From: JAAYRQ01 sp035647235
Lineage (GTDB): Bacteria; Bacillota; Syntrophomonadia; Syntrophomonadales; Syntrophomonadaceae
NCBI GenBank assembly: GCA_964514235.1
Contig: CAZEPV010000014.1
Coordinates: 1-49,106 of the forward strand
Length of the DNA stretch: 49,106 bases
Reading direction: 5' to 3'
Shown in pieces: positions 8,533 to 17,691 of this stretch (within the stretch, counting starts at the first letter, position 1; every line of letters starts with the position of its first letter). Both the position numbers and the translations under genes were made by a program. A model generated the notes under the pieces. That model was not told the origin of the DNA. It ran no database searches and worked only from the letters and a program-made list of their open reading frames with translations.

Positions 8533-9076
8533 AAAAAACGTTGATTATTTGGGCACCCAACTTTCTCCCCATTGGATATATAATAATTATAATTTATTAG
8601 GTGATGCGGCGGTAAGTTTTATTGGGGAAGCAGATGTTTCACTTGATCATATGGTTGATCTAGCTGATGTACAGGAAAGGGCTTTTATTTATTCCCCATT
8701 GATGCTTCACTTTATAGTAGAACATTTTGATACTAATTTGAGTTTAGCCATATTTAAACAAAGGATGTTTATGGTATGTGTTAAAGAAGAATTAGAACAA
8801 TATGGTATACTACCCAATCGTATGGGAGATGATTTATATATTAACCAAAGGAAACTTTCTGTATCAATAGCCACTAGATCTATAGTATCCACATTAATCC
8901 ATGTGGGTATAAATATAAAGACTATAGGAACTCCAGTCCCCACTATAGGACTTGAAGAATTAGGCATAGCAGATGTTAAATCATTTGCAAAAAACATATT
9001 ACAGCGATACCAAAGGGAATTGGAACAAATTAAAGAAGCAAGATGTAAAGTTAAAGGTATAGCCCATGAAGGATAA
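8513..9076 (+). CDS. DUF366 family protein in the queuosine operon
   Basis: The sequence matches DUF366, an uncharacterised family found in archaea and some bacteria. Conserved pieces are LSPHWIY near the start, MVDLADV, MLHFIVEHFD, GDDLY and KLSVSIATRS...HVGINI in the second half. The GTG at 8513 is preceded by AGGCAGGTG and gives 187 residues; the GTG at 8501 is less well placed. It overlaps queC by 20 bp and queE by 11 bp, so it is translated with them and probably acts in 7-deazaguanine metabolism. No catalytic motif is obvious to me. Confidence 0.8.
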   Translation: MKILFIEKNVDYLGTQLSPHWIYNNYNLLGDAAVSFIGEADVSLDHMVDLADVQERAFIYSPLMLHFIVEHFDTNLSLAIFKQRMFMVCVKEELEQYGILPNRMGDDLYINQRKLSVSIATRSIVSTLIHVGINIKTIGTPVPTIGLEELGIADVKSFAKNILQRYQRELEQIKEARCKVKGIAHEG

Positions 9077-9797
9077 TCTTCATGAAATATTATGCAGTAT
9101 TCAAGGTGAAGGAAGCTTAGTGGGTACTAAGCATGTGTTTATAAGATTGGTTGGCTGCAATCTTAGATGTTCCTATTGTGATACAAGAGAAAGTTTTAAA
9201 AGCAATGTATTTTGCCAAGTATATCCCTATGTGGGCAAAAGTGACGGTGTAAAACTAATTAATAATCCCGTATCCTCCGAAAAAGTCGTAAAGTTAATAC
9301 AAGATTTTAAGGCCCCTTGGTTGAGTTTTACAGGTGGCGAACCCTTATTGAAAGTTGATTATATAAATGAAATAATATCCAAATTATCCCGTGATAATTA
9401 TAAAATCATGTTGGAAACTAATGGCACTCTACCCAAGCAGCTAAAAAAAATTATAAATGATGTAGACTATATTAGCATGGATATTAAACTGCCCAGCCTA
9501 GTAGGGGCAGACTTTTTTGGGCAACATGAGGAGTTTTTGAATATTGCTGTCCAAAAGCCATGTTATATAAAAATAGTAGTAACCCCTAATTTTAAGCGGG
9601 AGGAATTTAATAAGGCTTTATTCTTGATAAGACAGATAGATCCTAATATCCCTCTATTTATCCAACCAGTTACCCCTAAAAAGGATGCAAAAGGAATAGA
9701 TATTTTCGAAGTTATTTCCTTACAAACCGATGCTCTTGAGATTATTAATGATGTACGTATACTGCCCCAAATTCATCCTTGGTTAGGTTTAAATTAG
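9066..9797 (+). CDS. queE: 7-carboxy-7-deazaguanine synthase QueE (radical SAM)
   Basis: QueE rearranges 6-carboxytetrahydropterin to 7-carboxy-7-deazaguanine. The 243-residue protein has the radical SAM cluster motif C31-x3-C35-x2-C38 (CNLRCSYC), the QueE start SIQGEGSLVG, and FTGGEPLL for SAM contact. About 20 residues are inserted after the cluster motif (residues 44-65), within the range seen in QueE. The ATG overlaps the end of the DUF366 gene. QueF or a preQ0 transporter is not in the window, so preQ1 formation must be encoded elsewhere or be absent. Confidence 0.92.
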   Translation: MKDNLHEILCSIQGEGSLVGTKHVFIRLVGCNLRCSYCDTRESFKSNVFCQVYPYVGKSDGVKLINNPVSSEKVVKLIQDFKAPWLSFTGGEPLLKVDYINEIISKLSRDNYKIMLETNGTLPKQLKKIINDVDYISMDIKLPSLVGADFFGQHEEFLNIAVQKPCYIKIVVTPNFKREEFNKALFLIRQIDPNIPLFIQPVTPKKDAKGIDIFEVISLQTDALEIINDVRILPQIHPWLGLN

Positions 9798-9814
9798 CTT
9801 TCTCTTTCTTAAAC

Positions 9815-9843
9815 TTGTAAATAATTAACCCATAAACTACAAT
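9815..9843 (+). promoter_or_regulatory. Candidate sigma-A promoter upstream of the DUF4264-lepB-surE genes
   Basis: TTGTAA (9815-9820) and TACAAT (9838-9843) are separated by 17 bp. It lies just after queE and 29 bp before the DUF4264 start codon. Confidence 0.5.
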
Positions 9844-9871
9844 ATATTAGGGGAAAGGAGAGCAGAGAAAG

Positions 9872-10045
9872 TTGGAGGATAAAGGTAAACTCGAAATAAT
9901 AGCGTTTAAAAATTTCGCCGTGAATAGAGACTTGGTCTATATTGTAGATTTTCTTAACAAGAGTCTAAAAGATAAGGGTATTATGTTTGGTCTTACAAAA
10001 GATAAAGAGAAAAACGAAATGACTATTAATATATATGAATTTTAA
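9872..10045 (+). CDS. DUF4264 (YpmA-like) small protein
   Basis: This is a 57-residue protein starting at TTG 9872. A purine-rich AAAGGAG lies at 9854-9860, and the frame has a stop just upstream at 9848-9850. The core VDFLNKSLKDKG followed by MFGLTKD and a final NIYEF fits the DUF4264/YpmA family of short Firmicute proteins of unknown function. It is 17 bp upstream of lepB and on the same strand, so probably cotranscribed. Confidence 0.75.
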   Translation: MEDKGKLEIIAFKNFAVNRDLVYIVDFLNKSLKDKGIMFGLTKDKEKNEMTINIYEF

Positions 10046-10062
10046 GTAGGTTGGGGGAGAAT

Positions 10063-10623
10063 ATGGGCAAAGAAATTAAAGACTTTTTAAAAGAGATGCT
10101 AACAATTGTAATAACGGCATTTATATTAGCTATGATTCTGAGAACATTTGTCATAGAAGGTAGGATTATACCATCTGGTTCTATGCTACCTACTTTACAA
10201 TTGCAAGATCGGGTAATGGTAAGCAAATTCATTTACCACTTTAAGGATATCGGTAGGGGTGATATAGTAGTTTTTAAACCTCCAGATGCTATTGGTTCTG
10301 AACTAGATTACATAAAAAGGGTTATAGGCTTACCAGGTGAAGAAATTGAAATCAAGGATGGAAAGGTATTCATAAATAATAAACTATTAAATGAACCCTA
10401 TCTTATGGAGAACCTTAACTATGAATACGGTCCCGTTATTGTTCCTGAGGATTCTTTGCTAGTTCTAGGTGATAATCGCAATCATAGTTTTGATAGTCAT
10501 TTATGGAATGCATGGCTAACTACAGACCGCGTGAAAGGGAAGGCTTTTATGGTGTATTGGCCAATTAAACATATTAATTTACTTGAGCGGGAGGTTTCTT
10601 TTAATGAGAATCTTACTAACTAA
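10063..10623 (+). CDS. lepB: Signal peptidase I
   Basis: This membrane serine peptidase removes signal peptides from secreted proteins. It has one N-terminal membrane segment (about residues 10-27). The catalytic Ser40 lies in PSGSMLPT and the catalytic Lys85 in YIKRVIGLPGE. The family box GDNRNHSFDSHLW is at about 146-158. The ATG at 10063 follows GGGGGAG with correct spacing and gives 186 residues; the TTG at 10051 would place the ribosome binding site inside the gene. It overlaps surE by 20 bp. Confidence 0.93.
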   Translation: MGKEIKDFLKEMLTIVITAFILAMILRTFVIEGRIIPSGSMLPTLQLQDRVMVSKFIYHFKDIGRGDIVVFKPPDAIGSELDYIKRVIGLPGEEIEIKDGKVFINNKLLNEPYLMENLNYEYGPVIVPEDSLLVLGDNRNHSFDSHLWNAWLTTDRVKGKAFMVYWPIKHINLLEREVSFNENLTN

Positions 10624-11371
10624 TGATGATGGAATTCATGCTAGGGGCTTACATTCACTAGTTGAGGAACTGAGCCCGATTGCCGAACTATATTTAGTTG
10701 CACCAGATCGAGAAAGAAGCGCTACGGGCCATTCGATAACCGTTTTTGAACCTATTAGGGTGGTAGAAACTAAAATTCCTGGTATAGTCAAAGGTTGGGT
10801 TGTAGGTGGGACTCCAGTAGATTGTGTTAAACTAGCTATGAGTAAATTAGTAAAAGATATCGATCTAGTAGTCTCTGGGATTAATCATGGTCCCAATTTG
10901 GGAACAGATGTGCTTTATTCAGGTACTGTTTCTGCTGCCGCAGAAGGTGTTATTATGGGGTCACCTGCTATAGCTGTTTCTTTAGATTCATACGATTCCA
11001 ATATGGACTTTAAGTTCGCTTCTAAATTTACCCGTACAGTGGTGGAAACTGTTATGCAGCATAACATAGATTCTTCTACCCTAATTAATATTAATATCCC
11101 CTTTAACCGTGAGGAAAGAATAAAGGGAATAAGGGTTACTAAGTTGGGAGTTCGGAATTATGATAATCTTTTTGAAGAAAGAAAAGATCCCCGTGGCAAT
11201 ACTTACTATTGGCTTGGTGGAGGAGTCAAGAATGATATACAAGAAAAAGATAGTGATGTAGAATCCGTTGAGGCTGGCTATATAAGCATTACCCCTATTA
11301 ACCTCGATTTAACCGACTATAATTTAATTAATGAGTATAAAGATACTTTTGCCAAATACCTTGAATGGTAA
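10604..11371 (+). CDS. surE: 5'/3'-nucleotidase SurE
   Basis: SurE is a divalent-metal nucleotidase and exopolyphosphatase linked to stationary-phase survival. The metal-binding start MRILLTNDDG has Asp8 and Asp9, and SGINHGPNLG carries the conserved Asn. The ATG at 10604 follows CGGGAGG by 9 bp and gives 255 residues, the usual SurE length. Its first codons overlap the end of lepB. Confidence 0.93.
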   Translation: MRILLTNDDGIHARGLHSLVEELSPIAELYLVAPDRERSATGHSITVFEPIRVVETKIPGIVKGWVVGGTPVDCVKLAMSKLVKDIDLVVSGINHGPNLGTDVLYSGTVSAAAEGVIMGSPAIAVSLDSYDSNMDFKFASKFTRTVVETVMQHNIDSSTLININIPFNREERIKGIRVTKLGVRNYDNLFEERKDPRGNTYYWLGGGVKNDIQEKDSDVESVEAGYISITPINLDLTDYNLINEYKDTFAKYLEW

Positions 11372-11380
11372 GAAATATCC

Positions 11381-11641
11381 ATGATAATAATTAGTTTAAT
11401 CATTAACGTCACCCTATTCTTTCTCATTTTAAATTGGAAATATATGAAAAACAGGAGACTGGACCCCGATCATCCAGATAAGCCATTTGGCCAGTTAGTA
11501 TTGTTCCCAGTGGCACTTGGTCTAGTATTTACTTTAATAGTAGATGCCTTCAGGGGAATTATATTCTATCAACTTATACTTTTTATTGTAATGGCAATCC
11601 TTTTGTATTGGGTCTTTTATATAATTAAGCCACGTAAATGA
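11381..11641 (+). CDS. Small membrane protein of unknown function
   Basis: This 86-residue protein has three predicted membrane segments (about 1-19, 37-55 and 57-81) joined by a charged stretch (MKNRRLDPDHPDKP). I do not recognise the family. The start is 9 bp after the surE stop with only a weak ribosome binding site, so it may depend on translation of surE. Regular codon use and operon position favour a real gene. Confidence 0.6.
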   Translation: MIIISLIINVTLFFLILNWKYMKNRRLDPDHPDKPFGQLVLFPVALGLVFTLIVDAFRGIIFYQLILFIVMAILLYWVFYIIKPRK

Positions 11642-11715
11642 AATTATTTTGTGAATTAAGGTAAAGTATAGTACCATTTTAAAAGCGATTTAGTAAATTG
11701 TGAGGAGGTTGTTTA

Positions 11716-13755
11716 ATGAAGGTTTACCCTACGAGTAAAATAAGAAATATTGCTTTGGTTGGACATGGAGGTACAGGTAAGACTTCCTTGGCTGAAGCTA
11801 TGATTTACAATGTAGGAGCTACAAAAAGACTAGGAAAGGTTGATGATGGAAATACTGTTGCAGACTTCTATCCAGAGGAAATAAGTAAAAAGATCACTAT
11901 TAGCACATCTTTAGTTCCATGTGAATATAAAGAACACAAAATTAATTTATTAGATACGCCAGGATATTCTGATTTTTACTTTGAAGTAGTCGGTACCATG
12001 AAAGTTGTAGATACCATGGTGATGATTATATCTGCCAATGCTGGTGTAGAAGTACAGACAGAAATTATATGGAACGACTATCCAGATACCCCAAAAGTAG
12101 TCTATATTAATAAAATGGACCGTGAAAATGCTGATTTTTTTAAGTCTTTAGATGATCTTAAAAATACATTTTCAAATCATATCGTACCTGTCCAATTGCC
12201 TATTGGGGCGGAAGAGGATTTTAAAGGCGTAGTTGACTTAATAACTATGAAAGCTTATTTATTTGAAAAAGAAACTGGTAAGGTAACTATTGAAGATATA
12301 CCCCAAGATATGATGGATGATGTAGAGACTTACAAAGAGGAATTAATCGAAGCCGCTGCGGAAACTGATGATGATTTGCTTACCAAATACCTGGAGGGTG
12401 AAGAATTAACCGATGATGAAGTCAGACAAGGTATAAAAAAGGCAGCTACGAGTGGATCTGCCGTATTTGTCTTCTGTGGTTCTGCTACCAATAATATTGC
12501 AGTTACACCATTAATGGACTTTATCATTGAGTGTGCAGCTACACCTGATATAAATCCTTTAGTTGCGGATAGGGACTTAGAAAATGAACCTTTATCTGCC
12601 CAGGTATTCAAAACCATTGCTGATCCCTATATCGGTAGATTAAACATGTTCCGCTTATTTACGGGTAAACTAAAAGCTGAAACTACTCTATATAATAGCA
12701 ATAAAGAAAAAGAGGAAAGAATTGCTCAACTAATTATAATGACGGGCAAGGAACAAGCTAATGTAGCAGAGCTATATCCAGGTGACATTGCTGCGGTTGC
12801 TAAGCTGAATGTAACAGCAACTGGAGATACATTGTCTACTAAAGCTAATCCAGTATTATTAGATGAAATAGAATTCCCAGTGCCTACCTTAAGTGTAGCT
12901 ATCGAACCCAAGAGTAAAGGTGATGAAGACAAGCTGAGTGGAGCAATACAAAGGCTACTTGAGGAAGACCCTACTTTAAGGATAAAAAAGGATCCTGAAA
13001 CCAACCAAACCATCCTTACTGCTATGGGAGACGCCCATATTGATATTGTAATAGAGAAGTTCGCCCGAAAATTTGGGGTTGGTGTAATAACTAAAGAAAT
13101 GCGTATCCCATATCGTGAAACTATTAGGGCAACTGTAGAAGTGGAAGGAAAACATAGAAAACAATCTGGTGGTCATGGTCAATACGGCCATGTTTTAGTT
13201 AAGTTCGAACCATACGCCGAGGACACCTTTCTTTTTGAAGAGAATATCTTCGGGGGATCCGTACCCCGCCAGTATTTCCCCGCGGTGGAAAAGGGCTTAA
13301 TTGAAGCTATGGAAGAAGGGGTTTTAGCTGGATACCCAGTAACTAATATAAAAGCAATACTTTATGATGGTTCATACCATTCGGTAGATTCATCTGAAAT
13401 GGCATTTAAGATGGCAGCTAGATTAGCCTTCAGGAAGGGTATGGAATCCGCTAAGCCTATTTTGCTAGAGCCTATAATGAATGTGGAAATTGAAATACCA
13501 GAAACTTATATGGGTGACATTATAGGTGACCTTAATAGTAAACGGGGCAGGGTTCTAGGCATGGAGCCTACAGACAAAAATCAAATTATAAAAGCCCAAG
13601 TACCCTTAGCAGAAATGGCCAAGTATACAATAGATTTAAAATCTATAACCCAGGGACGAGGTAAATTCACCATGGAATTTGCCCAATATGAAGAAGTACC
13701 AGCCCAGAATACTGATAAAATTATAGAAAAGGCTAAACAAGAAAAAGAGGAATAG
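11716..13755 (+). CDS. Elongation factor G-like GTPase (EF-G2 type)
   Basis: This is a translational GTPase with the full EF-G domain order in 679 residues: G domain, domain II, and domains III-V (GGHGQYGHV marks domain IV). The P-loop is GHGGTGKT (residues 16-23), not the AHIDAGKT of canonical EF-G. The switch and base motifs are DTPGYSDF and NKMD. This P-loop marks the EF-G-like paralogue group, whose role in translocation, recycling or stress is unsettled. The start follows GAGGAGG by 8 bp and a strong terminator follows the gene. Confidence 0.9.
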   Translation: MKVYPTSKIRNIALVGHGGTGKTSLAEAMIYNVGATKRLGKVDDGNTVADFYPEEISKKITISTSLVPCEYKEHKINLLDTPGYSDFYFEVVGTMKVVDTMVMIISANAGVEVQTEIIWNDYPDTPKVVYINKMDRENADFFKSLDDLKNTFSNHIVPVQLPIGAEEDFKGVVDLITMKAYLFEKETGKVTIEDIPQDMMDDVETYKEELIEAAAETDDDLLTKYLEGEELTDDEVRQGIKKAATSGSAVFVFCGSATNNIAVTPLMDFIIECAATPDINPLVADRDLENEPLSAQVFKTIADPYIGRLNMFRLFTGKLKAETTLYNSNKEKEERIAQLIIMTGKEQANVAELYPGDIAAVAKLNVTATGDTLSTKANPVLLDEIEFPVPTLSVAIEPKSKGDEDKLSGAIQRLLEEDPTLRIKKDPETNQTILTAMGDAHIDIVIEKFARKFGVGVITKEMRIPYRETIRATVEVEGKHRKQSGGHGQYGHVLVKFEPYAEDTFLFEENIFGGSVPRQYFPAVEKGLIEAMEEGVLAGYPVTNIKAILYDGSYHSVDSSEMAFKMAARLAFRKGMESAKPILLEPIMNVEIEIPETYMGDIIGDLNSKRGRVLGMEPTDKNQIIKAQVPLAEMAKYTIDLKSITQGRGKFTMEFAQYEEVPAQNTDKIIEKAKQEKEE

Positions 13756-13765
13756 GTTGAAAATT

Positions 13766-13790
13766 AGGGGGCTTAGGCCCCCTTTGTTTT
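13766..13790 (+). terminator. Rho-independent terminator after the EF-G-like gene
   Basis: A 7-bp stem rich in GC (13766-13772 with 13777-13783) with the loop TTAG is followed by TTGTTTT. It ends transcription of the EF-G-like gene. Confidence 0.88.
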
Positions 13791-13792
13791 AC

Positions 13793-14050
13793 TTAAAACC
13801 TGTTTTTGGTTTTATGAAATAATTCATCATACTCATCAAAATATAGATTATATATTTGGTGATGCACCTGGGTTTTATGGCTTATATTTAATTTATAGAT
13901 ATTATATATGATCAAAGTAATGCCTATAGTTACAATGCTTATAGGTATTAAATAATAAAAAGATTTAGCGAAATGTAAGCCAATAAAGGACATTTCTAGT
14001 ATTATTATTAGTAGGGTTAAATAAATAAAAAGGAATTTATCTTTTGGCAT
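13793..14050 (-). CDS. Small hydrophobic protein of unknown function
   Basis: The 85-residue protein has two predicted membrane segments (about 8-27 and 32-52) and a charged, aromatic tail with many Tyr, Asp and His. The start at 14050 is chosen because GGAGG lies 8 bp upstream. The longer version from 14065 would place that ribosome binding site inside the gene. No family is recognised. Confidence 0.5.
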   Translation of the reverse strand: MPKDKFLFIYLTLLIIILEMSFIGLHFAKSFYYLIPISIVTIGITLIIYNIYKLNISHKTQVHHQIYNLYFDEYDELFHKTKNRF

Positions 14051-14154
14051 ATCCCTTACCTCCATATTTGTTAATATATATTGTTGGCAAGTAGGGGGTA
14101 TTTAATACTAAAGGAAAGGAAGTAATTGGGGTTTTAAACGAAATTACATTCGAG

Positions 14155-15204
14155 ATGCTAATAAATCACCTTATTGCCTATGTATATTTAGTAAAAAATG
14201 AATTGATTTCTATAACAATACTCATATTTTTTATCAGCCTACGTAAGGTGTTTACAAATTATATTTTCAAATGGATTTTAAAATTGGCCAGTAAAACTAG
14301 AACTTCTGTGGATGAACATTTACTTAAGGCTTTTGAAAAACCCTTAGCTTCTTTGTTTATTTTTTTAGGTTTTTATCTAGCTTTTACTAATCTTTCTTTA
14401 AGTCCAAACCTAGATATTTTTGTAACCAAAGTTTTTCGGGTTTCACTGATAGTTATTATTACTTGGGGGTTAATGAATTTCACTAACTCTGGTTCTACAT
14501 TTTTAGACCAATTCAAAATTAGATTAAATATAGATGATATTTTAATCCAGTTTTTGTCCAGAGCACTTAATTTTATAATTATAGCTATTGCTATCTTAAT
14601 AGTTGCTCAAGAATTTAATTATGATATAAATGGTTTTTTGGCAGGTTTGGGGTTAGGGGGATTGGCATTTGCTTTGGCAGCCAAAGATGCCCTAGCTAAT
14701 ATTTTTGGTGGAATCGTAATCATTCTCGAAAAACCTTTCTTAATTGGTGATTGGATAAAGACCTCAACCGTTGAAGGAAGTGTGGAAGAGATTACTTTTA
14801 GAAGCACCAAAATTAGGGCTTTTGACCAAGCCCTAATAACCGTACCTAATTCTACTTTGGCTAATGAAAATATAACCAATTATAGCCGTATGGGTAAAAG
14901 AAGGGTTACATTCAACCTTAGGATAAATCGCCTAACCCCTAGTGATAAATTAGAAAAATGCGCGGGTAGAATTGAAAAAATGCTAAAGAATCATTCTGGA
15001 ATTCATCCGGAAACTATTTTTGTGTTTTTTGATAAATTTAGCGATAGCAGTCTTGACATACTACTTTATTTTTTTACCAACACAACAGTTTGGCAAGAAT
15101 ACTTACTTGTAAAGGAACAAGTGAATTTCGCTATACTTAGCATTTTGGATGAAGAGGGTGTTGATTTAGCCTTTCCTAGCCAAAGCATTTATATTGAACC
15201 TTAG
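14155..15204 (+). CDS. Small-conductance mechanosensitive channel (MscS family)
   Basis: This membrane channel opens on hypo-osmotic shock. Several membrane segments span residues 1-185. The pore-lining helix is seen in GLGLGGLAFALAAKDAL (about 170-186), with the Gly/Ala packing typical of MscS TM3. The beta domain follows, with VPNSTLANENITNYSR. At 349 residues it is somewhat longer than E. coli MscS. ATG 14155 lacks a clear ribosome binding site. The frame stays open upstream, and an ATT at 14125 follows AAGGAAAGG closely, so translation may begin up to 10 codons earlier. Confidence 0.88.
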   Translation: MLINHLIAYVYLVKNELISITILIFFISLRKVFTNYIFKWILKLASKTRTSVDEHLLKAFEKPLASLFIFLGFYLAFTNLSLSPNLDIFVTKVFRVSLIVIITWGLMNFTNSGSTFLDQFKIRLNIDDILIQFLSRALNFIIIAIAILIVAQEFNYDINGFLAGLGLGGLAFALAAKDALANIFGGIVIILEKPFLIGDWIKTSTVEGSVEEITFRSTKIRAFDQALITVPNSTLANENITNYSRMGKRRVTFNLRINRLTPSDKLEKCAGRIEKMLKNHSGIHPETIFVFFDKFSDSSLDILLYFFTNTTVWQEYLLVKEQVNFAILSILDEEGVDLAFPSQSIYIEP

Positions 15205-15247
15205 AACTGGGCTAAATTAATATATAATCTTCTATGGGCTGTTTATA

Positions 15248-16360
15248 CTAGGAAAAGGGGAAACAATACTTATTTAGATTAAGGTCTTTTTGTATTTGTA
15301 TAATATCTTTTTGTAGTTCCCTATGTACATAAAGACCCCTTCCCTCGCGTTCCAACCAGGCTAGATGCTCTTTTTCCCCCGCTGTATATATCCTAGTCTG
15401 ACCTGGGGCCTTTTTAGAGTTTCTTAGTTCTCTTAAAATATTCCCTATGTTTACTTTAAATTTTTCCAAGCTTATAAATGCTTCCACATCAATCGCTATA
15501 AAAAAATGCCCCAATTGATAGGGTTGCCTATTACCGCTTTGGTCATATCCTGTTAATGCTTTCATAAACGCACCATCCTGAAGGGCAGAAGACAGTATTT
15601 CAACTACGGTAGCATATCCATATCCTTTATAGCCTGCGAATTCTTCGCCAATTCCACCTAAAGGGGTTAGAGCCATTTGCCCCTTGGCTAAATCCTCCAA
15701 AACTTGATGGGCATCAGTTTGGGTGGAACTAGTACTACCAACTACCCAGCTAGAAGGAATCACTTTATTTTGACGTTCATACGCTTCAATCATACCTCTT
15801 TGGGAAATAGAAGTAGCACAATCAAGCACAAAGGGGAAGTCTTCATCAGTTGGCATACCAAAACTCAAGGGGTTAGTGCCCAACATATTTTCCACCCCAA
15901 AAGTAGGGGCTATGGAGGGTCTTGCGTTAGTACCGCATATGCCAATCATACCCTGATTAATTGCTTGTAAAAGGTAGTAACCTGCAATTCCAAAATGGGT
16001 AGAATTACGAACAACACTCATCCCTAGGCCTAATGACTTCGCTTTCTTAATAGCAATATCCATAGCTTTATATGAAACAACTTGCCCCATACCGTGGTTT
16101 CCATCTATAACTGTGCTTGTAGGTCCATCCTTGACTATCTTTATTTTGGTAATAGGGTTTTGAATATTAGCTTTAATTCGGTCATAGTATAGTGTCTTTA
16201 ATCTACTTATACCATGAGATTCTATGCCCCTTTTATCTGCTGTTAGCAAGACATCCGCACATATTTTTGCTTCTTCTTTTGGTACTCCTAATTCACAAAA
16301 GACATCTATAATAAAGGATTCTAATAAATCAAATGGTAGTAAAGCTGCACTCTCATCCAC
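15248..16360 (-). CDS. Malate/L-lactate dehydrogenase family oxidoreductase (Ldh2 type)
   Basis: This is an NAD(P)-dependent oxidoreductase of the Ldh_2 fold family, which includes malate, L-sulfolactate, ureidoglycolate and 2,3-diketogulonate dehydrogenases. Family motifs are GNHGMGQ (about residue 73), NSTHFGIAGYY (about 100), and GTNPLSFGMP followed by DCATS. The 370 residues match the family. The GTG start at 16358-16360 follows AAAGGAG by 9 bp. Substrate cannot be assigned: no pathway genes flank it. Confidence 0.85.
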   Translation of the reverse strand: MDESAALLPFDLLESFIIDVFCELGVPKEEAKICADVLLTADKRGIESHGISRLKTLYYDRIKANIQNPITKIKIVKDGPTSTVIDGNHGMGQVVSYKAMDIAIKKAKSLGLGMSVVRNSTHFGIAGYYLLQAINQGMIGICGTNARPSIAPTFGVENMLGTNPLSFGMPTDEDFPFVLDCATSISQRGMIEAYERQNKVIPSSWVVGSTSSTQTDAHQVLEDLAKGQMALTPLGGIGEEFAGYKGYGYATVVEILSSALQDGAFMKALTGYDQSGNRQPYQLGHFFIAIDVEAFISLEKFKVNIGNILRELRNSKKAPGQTRIYTAGEKEHLAWLEREGRGLYVHRELQKDIIQIQKDLNLNKYCFPFS

Positions 16361-16451
16361 TAAAAACCACTCCTTTTTCAGCTAATATTATTATGCTTTA
16401 TTTTAATGGAAAAAGGTGAAAATGTGGTGATAAATATTCTGGGGGTATAGC

Positions 16452-17543
16452 CTAGTTTGCTTTAAAATTATAGATAGGTCTGATAATATCAATTACTTCT
16501 ACCGTGTCATGTATAGCACTTAGTATTTCGTTTATGGGCTTGTAAGCCATAGGTGCTTCATCTAGAGTAGATTTGCTTACACAAGTCGAATAGACATTTT
16601 GCATTTCCTGTTTGAATTCGTTTAAGTTAAGATTAGCCCGTGCCTGTCTACGGCTCATTACTCGTCCTGCACCATGTGGTGCCGAATAATTCCAATCGGG
16701 ATTCCCCTTGCCAACTGCTATAATACTACCATCCCTCATATTAATAGGGATTATTACTTTTTCACCTTTTTGAGCTGAAATAGCCCCCTTACGTAGAATC
16801 ATATTTTTCACATCAATATAATTGTGAATTGTAGTAAATTGTTCAGTTACGACCAATCCCATAGCCTTAACAATTTCATCTGCCATAGCCTGGCGGTTAA
16901 CGACTGCATAAGTCTGCATAATTTGCATATCGTGAATATAATCCCGATAATCCTTTCCTTCTAAATAAGCTAAATCCCTGGGCATTTGAGCTCGCCGTTT
17001 TTGGGCTAACTTTTGGTAGTAGCCCGCTACTTGATTACCCAAATTGCGGCTGCCAGAATGAATTACCAAGTACAGAGTACCCTTACTATCCTGGTTTACC
17101 TCAATAAAATGATTACCCCCACCTAAGGTACCAATACTTAATCTGCCCCTTTCAATATTAAGATGTTTTCTAGATATTAGTTTATTAAATGGGACATCCT
17201 TTACGTAGGGATGTGCGGACTTTCTAATATTAAATCCACTGGGAATCAATCTACGAATAGTTTTGTCTAATTCTTCTAAGTTAAGGTTCTTGTTAGCTAA
17301 AACAGATACTTCCATACCACAACCAATATCAACACCTACCATGTTGGGTACTACCTTGTCTTTTAAAGTCATAGTGGTCCCGATAGTACATCCTTTTCCA
17401 GCATGGACATCAGGCATAATCCTTATTTTGCTATCCCTTAAAAACTCCTGATCACATAATTCGGAGATCTGCCTATGGGTTACTTCATCTAGATTCCTGG
17501 TGTAAACTACGGCTTGGTTAGCCCTACCTTTGATAGTTAACAA
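16452..17543 (-). CDS. rtcB: RNA-splicing ligase RtcB
   Basis: RtcB is a GTP- and manganese-dependent ligase that joins 2',3'-cyclic phosphate or 3'-phosphate RNA ends to 5'-OH ends, used in RNA repair. All metal and guanylylation positions are visible: Cys75 in GVDIGCGM, His in GGGNHFIEV, His in VIHSGSRNLG, His in TIHNYID, and the guanylylated His in SAPHGAGRVMSR. At 363 residues it is the shorter bacterial form. The TTG start at 17543 follows GAGGTGG. It lies downstream of tRNA-Trp on the same strand, with a terminator between. No archease gene is adjacent. Confidence 0.92.
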   Translation of the reverse strand: MLTIKGRANQAVVYTRNLDEVTHRQISELCDQEFLRDSKIRIMPDVHAGKGCTIGTTMTLKDKVVPNMVGVDIGCGMEVSVLANKNLNLEELDKTIRRLIPSGFNIRKSAHPYVKDVPFNKLISRKHLNIERGRLSIGTLGGGNHFIEVNQDSKGTLYLVIHSGSRNLGNQVAGYYQKLAQKRRAQMPRDLAYLEGKDYRDYIHDMQIMQTYAVVNRQAMADEIVKAMGLVVTEQFTTIHNYIDVKNMILRKGAISAQKGEKVIIPINMRDGSIIAVGKGNPDWNYSAPHGAGRVMSRRQARANLNLNEFKQEMQNVYSTCVSKSTLDEAPMAYKPINEILSAIHDTVEVIDIIRPIYNFKAN

Positions 17544-17660
17544 TTATATAATCCACCTCGCCTATATTTATAAGTTCTATATTTAGTGTATCACAAATTA
17601 TTTTCACAAATAACTTCATCTGTCAATAATTGACAACCTTCTAAATAAAGACATAAAAAT

Positions 17661-17679
17661 AACCACGTATTACGTGGTC
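17661..17679 (-). terminator. Rho-independent terminator of tRNA-Trp
   Basis: A 7-bp stem (17662-17668 with 17672-17678, loop ATT) is followed on the minus strand by TATTTTTAT. It lies 13 nt beyond the tRNA 3' end. Confidence 0.7.
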
Positions 17680-17691
17680 TAGATTTATAAA

